Source of the DNA: Polaribacter porphyrae
GTDB lineage: Bacteria; Bacteroidota; Bacteroidia; Flavobacteriales; Flavobacteriaceae
Direction of reading: 5' to 3'
Assembly (NCBI RefSeq): GCF_002954685.1
Contig: NZ_MSCN01000001.1
Location: 2,126,429 to 2,190,428 of the forward strand
DNA length: 64,000 bases
Positions 58,478 through 64,000 of this stretch are shown piece after piece. Each line of letters starts with the position of its first letter. Position 1 is the stretch's first letter. Below the pieces are notes generated by a model, which saw only the letters and a list, made by a program, of their open reading frames with translations, was not told where the DNA came from and did not search any database. The position numbers and the translations under genes are program-made.

Positions 58478-59421
58478 AGTATTATTATTTCTTGATTTTT
58501 TTGTTTTAACTTTTGATTAAATCCATTTATTCCTTGAATTCCTCCTGTGTGAATAGCCAAAATTTTACTTCCCTTTTTAAAATGATTTTTTTCAACCAAA
58601 TCTATAATCCCAAAAATCATTTTTCCTGTGTAAATTGGATCTAGTAAAATCCCTGTTTCAGTTTTAAAACTGTTGATAAAACGAATCAAATCTTGATTAT
58701 ATTTTGCGTATCCACCAAAATGATAATCCCTTTGTAAACTCCAATTGTTATTTTTTACATATTGTTTGATATCATTCTGTAAAAAATTACCTTTTAAAGC
58801 TGGGAAACCCAGTACTTTTTGATTGTTTTTTGATGCATTTATTAAACCTGCAATGGTTCCTCCTGTACCAATAGCAGAGCAAATATAGTCGAATTTTGAG
58901 TCTTCTTTTGTTAAAATTTCTTCACAACCTCTTATAGCAAATTCATTTGTTCCTCCTTCTGGAATTAGATAAAAATTACCAAACCTTTCTTTTAGACGAT
59001 TCATAAACTCTAGTTTGGATTTACTACGATATTCTACTCTAGAAATGAATTCAAAAGTCATTCCATTTTCATAGGCTTTTTGTAAAGTTGTATTTTTAGA
59101 AAGAGTCTTCTGTAAATTAGTACCTAGTTCTTCTCCTCTAATAATTCCGATTGTTTTAAATCCATTTAAATTTCCAGCTACAGCTGTTGCTACAATATGG
59201 TTAGAAAAAGCCCCTCCAAAAGTGAGTAATGTATTTTTTTGTTGATGTTTCGCCTCTGCTAGATTGTATTTTAATTTTCGAAACTTATTACCAGAAACAT
59301 AAGGATGAATTTTATCTTCTCTTTTAATAAAAAGTTGTACTTCTTTTTTTTCTAAAATTGGAAGTATTATTTGCTGATTTTCAGCAATAAAACTCTTATT
59401 AAAATCTAAATTAGATAACAA
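58474..59421 (-). CDS. ACC deaminase/D-cysteine desulfhydrase-like PLP enzyme
   Basis: 315 residues, PLP fold-type II. KREDKIHPYVSGNKFRKLKYNLAEA supplies the PLP lysine, LLTFGGAFSNHIVATA, GGTNEFAIRGCEEI and AIGTGGTIAGLI are the family motifs. Members deaminate 1-aminocyclopropane-1-carboxylate or release sulfide from D-cysteine. ACC deaminase usually has longer specific loops, so D-cysteine desulfhydrase or a related function is somewhat more likely. Coupled to the cell-wall hydrolase gene downstream, an odd pairing. Confidence 0.88.
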   Translation of the reverse strand: MLSNLDFNKSFIAENQQIILPILEKKEVQLFIKREDKIHPYVSGNKFRKLKYNLAEAKHQQKNTLLTFGGAFSNHIVATAVAGNLNGFKTIGIIRGEELGTNLQKTLSKNTTLQKAYENGMTFEFISRVEYRSKSKLEFMNRLKERFGNFYLIPEGGTNEFAIRGCEEILTKEDSKFDYICSAIGTGGTIAGLINASKNNQKVLGFPALKGNFLQNDIKQYVKNNNWSLQRDYHFGGYAKYNQDLIRFINSFKTETGILLDPIYTGKMIFGIIDLVEKNHFKKGSKILAIHTGGIQGINGFNQKLKQKNQEIIIL

Positions 59422-59552
59422 TTGATAAAATTTTGAATCAAAAATACAGAAACTAGTTTAGCATTTTTCTAAATTTAGAAATATAGTTTATATTTAAGTC
59501 TAATTTTAAAATCTCTATAAGATTACAAATTTCTTATTCAATAAGATACTAA

Positions 59553-60128
59553 ATGAGTAAAAAACACTTTTTACATCAAATTTTTAAACTAGAAAATTTT
59601 AATTCAGAAGAATTAGTATTAATCTTAAATCAATTTGAAGAAATTGAATTTCAAAAAAACGAGTATTTAATTGAAAAAGGAAAAACAGCTAATTATTATT
59701 ATTTTTTAGAATCAGGTTTTTTACGCTCTTACACAATTGATACAGAAGGTAATGACATTACTACTAAATTCTTTTCTACCAATGAAATTGTTATTGATTG
59801 GCATTCTTATTTTTTAAAGAAACCTTGTAAAGAATCGATTCAAGCTCTAACTAAAGGCAAATGCTGGAAAATAAGTTTTGGAGATTTTATGAAACTATTT
59901 CATATTGAAGCCTTTAGAGAAGTTGGTAGAACAAGGCTCATCAATAATTATTTTGAACTTAAAAATCATTCTATATCAGTAATTGCAGACCAAGCAAAAG
60001 ACAGGTATTTGAATTTAATTAAAGAAAAGCCATCGATAATTCAGAATGTTCCTTTAAAACATATTGCCACGTATTTGGGGATTACAGATACTTCATTAAG
60101 TAGAATTCGAAAAGAGATAACACTATAA
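59553..60128 (+). CDS. Crp/Fnr-family transcriptional regulator
   Basis: 191 residues. Cyclic-nucleotide-binding-like beta-roll (about 20-120; YLIEKGKTANYYYFLESGFLRSY) followed by a short HTH (IATYLGITDTSLSRIRKEITL). No Fe-S cysteines. Bacteroidota members of this type often control a few neighbouring genes; the membrane protein 10 bp downstream is the likely partner. Confidence 0.92.
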   Translation: MSKKHFLHQIFKLENFNSEELVLILNQFEEIEFQKNEYLIEKGKTANYYYFLESGFLRSYTIDTEGNDITTKFFSTNEIVIDWHSYFLKKPCKESIQALTKGKCWKISFGDFMKLFHIEAFREVGRTRLINNYFELKNHSISVIADQAKDRYLNLIKEKPSIIQNVPLKHIATYLGITDTSLSRIRKEITL

Positions 60129-60138
60129 TAATCAACCT

Positions 60139-60831
60139 ATGTTTTCAAATCAAGTACCACTAATTTTCTCCATATTATTTTTAATTGCATTTCTGTTTCC
60201 AATAATAATGGTAGCAAATCTTGCAAAAAAAGGGAATGTAAAAAATGGTTTTTGGTCAGTCATTGGTTTTTATACTATATATTTAACAATAGTAGTAATA
60301 GCAAGTTTAAATGGTTTTTTTGATACTGTTATGTTGCCTCCAAAAATTGTAGTAACCACAACTTTACCTTTGGCTATTTTTGTGACTATAATTTACAATA
60401 CCAAAATTTGTAAAAAAGCAACTGAAATATTATCGCTAGTAGATTTAGTAAAAATTCACATTTTTCGTTTAATTGGTAGCACATTTATTATTCTTTTACT
60501 GTTTAATTTATTGCCTAAACCTTTTGCACTTTTTGCTGGTATTGGAGATTTAGTAACTGCTATTTCAAGTATTTTTGTTGTAAAAGCTATTAAATCTAAT
60601 AAAAGTTACGCTAGAAAACTCACGTACATTTGGAATACTTTTGGGCTTGTAGATATTTTAATTACATCAGCTTTAGCAATTATTTTCACAAAAATCAGCA
60701 TAGATAATGGAGTAATGGGTGTAGAGTTTTTAACAGAATTTCCATTTTGTTTTATTCCTGCTTTTGCACCACCAACTATTATTTTCTTACACCTATTAGT
60801 ATATCGAAAACTATCTTCAATAAAAAAATAG
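60139..60831 (+). CDS. Hypothetical polytopic membrane protein
   Basis: 230 residues with about seven hydrophobic segments and short loops; a conserved-looking FALFAGIGDLVTAISS segment (about 133-148). Not recognised as a known transporter. Ten bases after the Crp/Fnr gene, so probably controlled by it and co-transcribed. Confidence 0.8.
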   Translation: MFSNQVPLIFSILFLIAFLFPIIMVANLAKKGNVKNGFWSVIGFYTIYLTIVVIASLNGFFDTVMLPPKIVVTTTLPLAIFVTIIYNTKICKKATEILSLVDLVKIHIFRLIGSTFIILLLFNLLPKPFALFAGIGDLVTAISSIFVVKAIKSNKSYARKLTYIWNTFGLVDILITSALAIIFTKISIDNGVMGVEFLTEFPFCFIPAFAPPTIIFLHLLVYRKLSSIKK

Positions 60832-60919
60832 ACTATTTTCATTTCTTGTCATAGGCAAAGTTTTTTGTCTTTTTCTCTTTCTAGTTTTGGAGTGTTATTA
60901 ATTCTTAAAACTATACAAG

Positions 60920-61273
60920 ATGAAAAAAGAACAAATTTTTATGATGATTTTCAGATTTACTCCAAATTTTGAATATCAACCAACAGCAGAAGAACAAGCT
61001 CAAATGCACCAAGAATGGGGAGGTTTTATTGGAAACCTAGCTCTAAAAGAAAAATTAGTAAATACCTATCAATTGGGTTTCGAAGGCAAACAAATTGCAA
61101 CAAATTTATCTACTTCTGATGGAATAACTATCTCAAATAACCAGACAATTGGAGGAACAATGGTAGTGACTTCTAATTCAATAGAAGAAGCTGTTGAAAT
61201 GGCAAAAGATTGCCCCATTTTAAAAATGGGTGGAACTGTTGAAGTAAGAAGTATTATTCCTATGGAAAACTAA
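60920..61273 (+). CDS. YCII-related (DGPF) domain protein
   Basis: 117 residues. FMMIFRFTPNFEYQPTAEEQAQMHQEWGGFIGNL and the C-terminal half GGTMVVTSNSIEEAVEMAKDCPILKMGGTVEVRSI match the YCII/DGPF fold, a dimeric ferredoxin-like domain of unknown catalysis. Followed by an SRPBCC protein after 16 bp. Confidence 0.88.
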   Translation: MKKEQIFMMIFRFTPNFEYQPTAEEQAQMHQEWGGFIGNLALKEKLVNTYQLGFEGKQIATNLSTSDGITISNNQTIGGTMVVTSNSIEEAVEMAKDCPILKMGGTVEVRSIIPMEN

Positions 61274-61289
61274 TTTAAAAACTTTAAAA

Positions 61290-61829
61290 ATGAAAAAAAT
61301 GATTTTAACAACAATTATAGTAATCGTTATCCTTTTTTTAGCATTAGGATTTTACAACGCAAGTAAATTACAACACATTCATATTCAGAAAACAGTAAAT
61401 ATTCAAGCTGATTTAGAAACAGTTTATAACAATGTTGTCTATCTTAAAAACTTCAAAAAATGGTCTCCTTTTTATGAAGTAGATCCTAATCAAAAAACAT
61501 CAATTAAAGGAGAAGATGGACAAGTTGGTGCACAGTTTCATTGGGAAGGAAATAATGGAAAAGATTTGGGATATCAAGAAATAAAAGAGATAAAAAATTT
61601 AGCATATATAAAAATGGAATGTGATATTCAAAAGCCATTTAAAGCAAATCCAACTTTTGAGTATGCTTTTTCAAAAAATGGAAACTCGGTTAAAGTGACT
61701 CAAGATTTTAACTTAAAATCTGGATTCGTAGATTCCTTTTTTATGTGGCTTTTTGGTGCAAAAAAAGACATGAGTAAAATGAATGCAAGAGGGATGGAAC
61801 TTTTAAAAATTGCCTGCGAAAAAGAGTAA
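61290..61829 (+). CDS. SRPBCC-family (START/polyketide cyclase-like) protein
   Basis: 179 residues. N-terminal membrane helix (about 3-23) then an SRPBCC lipid/ligand-binding fold: IQKTVNIQADLETVYNNVVYLKNFKKWSPFYEVDPNQK, VGAQFHWEGNN, VTQDFNL. Likely binds a hydrophobic ligand at the membrane. Ends before a strong terminator. Confidence 0.9.
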   Translation: MKKMILTTIIVIVILFLALGFYNASKLQHIHIQKTVNIQADLETVYNNVVYLKNFKKWSPFYEVDPNQKTSIKGEDGQVGAQFHWEGNNGKDLGYQEIKEIKNLAYIKMECDIQKPFKANPTFEYAFSKNGNSVKVTQDFNLKSGFVDSFFMWLFGAKKDMSKMNARGMELLKIACEKE

Positions 61830-61855
61830 TTCGTATTTTTAAAATAAAATAAAAC

Positions 61856-61888
61856 GACTTTGGTATTGATACCAAAGTCATTTTATTT
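61856..61888 (+). terminator. Intrinsic terminator after the SRPBCC gene
   Basis: GACTTTGGTAT and ATACCAAAGTC form an 11-bp perfect stem followed by ATTTTATTT. Confidence 0.88.
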
Positions 61889-61982
61889 GTGTAAGAAACT
61901 AAAAATTTATCTCAAAAAAATAATAATAAAAAGTAATAAATTTCATTCTGATGCTTTATTTTAGTGAAATTGAACGTATACA

Positions 61983-62843
61983 ATGGATCTTACCCAAATC
62001 ATTAGTAAAGTATTTCTACCTCTTTCTTTGGCAATTATTATGCTTGGAATGGGCATGACTTTAGTACCTGATGATTTTAAAAGGATATTCAAATATCCCA
62101 AAGCCATTTTAATTGGTCTTACTAATCAATTAATTCTATTGCCAATTATTGGTTTTTTATTAGCGATTCTTTTCAATGTAGATTCTATATTAGCTGTTGG
62201 AATTATGATTTTAGCTTCTTGTCCTGGAGGGCCTACAAGTAATTTAATTACACAAGTTTGTAAAGGAAATATTGCACTTTCTGTTACGTTAACAGCTTTA
62301 GCAAGTTTTATTAGTATTTTATTGATTCCGTTTATCATTTCATTTGCTTTGAATTATTTTGGCTCTGATACTGGAGCAACCATAAAGCTTCCTATTAGAG
62401 ATACTATTTTGCAAATTATGGTAATTACTGTAATTCCTATCTTATTAGGAATGATAATTCGCAACTACAAAAAAAACTTTGCAAAACGTATGGAAAAACC
62501 AATGCGAATTGCATCAACAATAATTTTTATTCTAGTTTTTATAGCTGTTTTGGCATCTAGTTCAGATAAAATAGTAATTGGAATGAAAGCTGCTGGTTTG
62601 GCAACCCTATTGTTAAACATTACTACAATGGCTTTAGGCTTTTATACTGCTAAACTTTTTAAACTAGATTTAAAAAGTTCAATATCTATTACTATTGAAA
62701 GTGGAATACAAAATGGAACTTTAGCTTTGGTAATTGCTGCTTCAGTTTTAAATAACCCAGAAATGGGGATTCCTATTGGTGCTTATGCCATTTGGATGTT
62801 TATTACTGGTGGCATTTTAATGTGGCATTTTGGAAGGAAATAA
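61983..62843 (+). CDS. Bile acid:sodium symporter (BASS) family transporter
   Basis: 286 residues, about nine to ten membrane segments. Family motifs: LAIIMLGMGMTLVPDDFKRI, ILASCPGGPTSNLITQVCKGNIALSVTLTALAS (sodium-site core) and SISITIESGIQNGTLALVIAAS. Imports an organic anion with sodium; bile acids are only the family name. Apparently monocistronic. Confidence 0.93.
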   Translation: MDLTQIISKVFLPLSLAIIMLGMGMTLVPDDFKRIFKYPKAILIGLTNQLILLPIIGFLLAILFNVDSILAVGIMILASCPGGPTSNLITQVCKGNIALSVTLTALASFISILLIPFIISFALNYFGSDTGATIKLPIRDTILQIMVITVIPILLGMIIRNYKKNFAKRMEKPMRIASTIIFILVFIAVLASSSDKIVIGMKAAGLATLLLNITTMALGFYTAKLFKLDLKSSISITIESGIQNGTLALVIAASVLNNPEMGIPIGAYAIWMFITGGILMWHFGRK

Positions 62844-62930
62844 ATTATCTTTACAAGATAAAACGAACAAAAAGTATGTATATCTACTTAAATTAGCGAG
62901 ATAACGTTAGTAAAATTAACTATATAACTA

Positions 62931-62940
62931 GTTGCCATTA
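62931..62940 (+). repeat. Left 10-bp inverted repeat of a two-gene unit
   Basis: GTTGCCATTA, with ATTT following. Its reverse complement is at 63567-63576. Six bases before the first gene of the pair. Confidence 0.5.
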
Positions 62941-62946
62941 ATTTGA

Positions 62947-63237
62947 ATGAACAGAGAACAAATCAAAAAAGAATTTCAAGAAAATTTCAGAGAATTAAGA
63001 AAAAAACTTAACTCTTGGGAATTGATTCCTGGCGCACCAAAAGACGAATTTGATGGATTAAATCATCAAATTTTGAGCAATTTATATAAAGGTGCTAACT
63101 TGGAAAAGATAACTCGTGTTTTAGAAAGTGAATTATCTGTAACCTACGGACTTTACCACAATGAGTTTGGGGCTGATGAAATGGCTTCTGAAATAATCGA
63201 ATGGTGGAACTTAAAACTTGCTGAAAAAATTCAATGA
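62947..63237 (+). CDS. Hypothetical protein, first gene of a bracketed pair
   Basis: 96 residues, charged, mostly helical (KEFQENFRELRKKLNSWELIPGAPKDEFDGLNHQILSNLYKG). No motif recognised. Overlaps the next gene by ATGA (4 bp), so the two are translated together. The codon mix looks somewhat less AT-rich than surrounding genes by eye. May be an accessory cassette gene. Confidence 0.75.
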   Translation: MNREQIKKEFQENFRELRKKLNSWELIPGAPKDEFDGLNHQILSNLYKGANLEKITRVLESELSVTYGLYHNEFGADEMASEIIEWWNLKLAEKIQ

Positions 63238-63560
63238 TTTCGGACACAATCGACATAAAAGCTAAACTAACGTTGTATCCAACTGAAAAAGGTGGACGGA
63301 AAACTGGAATCAAAACTGATTACCGACCAAATCACGTTTTTGAATACAAAGAAAACTCGTCTGATTTTGTTACGACTTATATTGGACAAATTGAGTTTGA
63401 AAAGGAATTGATTTTACCAAGTGAAACAGAGAATGTAAAAGTCCGATTTCTAAAACACCAAAATATTGCTGATTTAATTGAAAAGGGAAGAATTTGGTGG
63501 ATTCACGAAGGATCTAATAAAATCGGAGAAGCGGAAATAACTGAAATATTAACCGAATAA
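63234..63560 (+). CDS. Stand-alone EF-Tu C-terminal-like beta-barrel protein
   Basis: 108 residues. Resembles domain 3 of EF-Tu: AKLTLYPTEKGGRKTGIKTDYRPNHVFEY corresponds to the EF-Tu stretch with GGRHTPF..YRPQFYF, then VKVRFLKHQNIADLIEKGRIWWIHEGSNKIGEAEITEIL corresponds to its final strands with the EGGRTVGAG turn. No GTPase domain. Such isolated domains are seen in accessory genes of Bacteroidota; function unknown. Translationally coupled to the gene before it. Confidence 0.8.
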   Translation: MISDTIDIKAKLTLYPTEKGGRKTGIKTDYRPNHVFEYKENSSDFVTTYIGQIEFEKELILPSETENVKVRFLKHQNIADLIEKGRIWWIHEGSNKIGEAEITEILTE

Positions 63561-63566
63561 AAAAAC

Positions 63567-63576
63567 TAATGGCAAC
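63567..63576 (-). repeat. Right 10-bp inverted repeat of the two-gene unit
   Basis: TAATGGCAAC, reverse complement of 62931-62940, 7 bp after the second stop codon. Confidence 0.5.
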
Positions 63577-63639
63577 AAAGAATTGAGTTAAAAACCAAAT
63601 AAATTCTTCCTTAAATTTAGGCACTATTTTTTCTTGCAT

Positions 63640-63687
63640 TGTTGAAGTAGAACAAATCTCCTTTGGTCGATTTATTCTACTTCAACA
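63640..63687. repeat. Long near-perfect hairpin next to the transposase remnant
   Basis: TGTTGAAGTAGAA (63640-63652) and TTCTACTTCAACA (63675-63687) pair over 13 bp; the stem continues inward for 5 more pairs after one mismatch, loop of about 10. Could be a terminator, an IS-end feature or an unrelated palindrome. Confidence 0.65.
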
Positions 63688-63718
63688 AGCTATAATTATT
63701 CATATTTCTTTTTAGTTT

Positions 63719-64000
63719 TTATTTCACTTTTAAAACTGAAACGTGACCTGCATCATAAGGAATACCTGATTTTGCAATCGCGAAACATTGTTTTAATAGT
63801 TTATTGGAAACCGCTATCAATGCTAATTTTTTACTCTTTCCTTTATTGGTTATTCATTCAAAGAAGCTGTATAACTCTTATTATGTTTATAAGCGCTAAA
63901 GAAACACGCTAGCGAAAAACTCCAACCTACCTTTCCAAAATGGCTGTAATATTAGGTTTAAAATAATTAGGACCTTTTAAGACCTTACCATCTTCTCTAT
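63719..64000 (-). pseudogene. IS110-family transposase C-terminal remnant, frameshifted
   Basis: On the minus strand, 63719 to about 63850 reads NKGKSKKLALIAVSNKLLKQ...ending VSVLKVK and stop, matching the C-terminus of IS110/IS116-type (Transposase_20) proteins. Upstream, LACFFSAYKHNKSYTASLNE continues the same protein but in another frame and ends in a stop, as if one T was lost in an ...NELTNKGK... stretch. A third frame further upstream gives REDGKVLKGPNYFKPNITAILER then a stop. So at least two disruptions; it continues past the window. Confidence 0.75.

Overview
The window looks like the chromosome of a marine-type Flavobacteriaceae bacterium (Bacteroidota; Polaribacter/Tenacibaculum-like by gene content, genus not provable here). 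Evidence: strongly AT-rich DNA, TAnnTTTG -7 promoter elements, PF06580/LytTR two-component pairs, a DUF58 protein, a flavobacterial M1 peptidase, DUF5117-type metalloprotease, carboxypeptidase-regulatory-like surface protein, HEPN-tailed sulfite reductase, and a BACON-PL7 alginate lyase.

Layout. (1) 1-4946: the end of an integrated mobile element abutting tRNA-Asp(GTC): tyrosine integrase, unknown 205-aa protein, excisionase-like HTH protein, Rep-like protein, two unknowns and the first 60 codons of a serine recombinase running off the left edge. Its non-coding DNA carries several kinds of phased direct repeat. (2) 4947-9010: tRNA-Asp, DUF58 protein, M1 aminopeptidase lipoprotein, thioredoxin. 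(3) 9142-35888: a roughly 27-kb sulfur-metabolism supercluster. One SAM-I riboswitch leads a split methionine synthase (metH N-half, small ABM protein, metH C-half) and metF. Next come cysM, cysE, ferredoxin, ferredoxin reductase, siroheme genes, sulfite reductase, cysN, cysD, cysH, a DUF2061 protein, an outer-membrane barrel and an Rrf2 regulator. After an inserted-looking alginate lyase come metZ, a triple fusion metX-aspartokinase-homoserine dehydrogenase, and metY behind a second SAM-I riboswitch. Divergent from it is metK, preceded by what I read as a SAM-II-type aptamer. (4) 36026-62843: core-like genes: metalloprotease, surface protein, SulP transporter, orphan PD-(D/E)XK-type nuclease, EEP phosphatase/nuclease, MscS channel, two LytTR/histidine kinase pairs, an ABC transporter whose permease is fused to an M1 peptidase, gamma-carbonic anhydrase, SIMPL and vWA proteins, peptidoglycan hydrolase, an ACC-deaminase-like PLP enzyme, Crp/Fnr regulator, small proteins and a BASS-family transporter. 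(5) 62931-64000: an accessory patch: a two-gene unit (one an isolated EF-Tu C-terminal-like domain) bracketed by 10-bp inverted repeats, then a frameshifted IS110-type transposase remnant.

How it works together: sulfate uptake (possibly by the SulP protein), activation (CysDN), reduction (CysH, sulfite reductase fed by the adjacent ferredoxin and reductase, siroheme from CobA/CysG-N), fixation into cysteine (CysE, CysM) or homocysteine (MetX, MetY/MetZ), methylation (MetF, MetH) and SAM synthesis (MetK), with SAM feedback through three leader RNAs.

The most notable non-coding signals are: four tandem 10-mer dimers next to the serine recombinase in which a variable triplet is repeated within each dimer but changes between dimers; exact-10-bp phased repeats at the integrase/tRNA junction; two different-looking SAM aptamer classes back to back; a dispersed palindrome lodged in P4 of a SAM-I riboswitch and also translated as the C-terminus of MetH-N; and 7-nt periodic repeats filling operon spacers. 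No rRNA or CRISPR array was seen. All family calls are from motif reading only; no database search was run.
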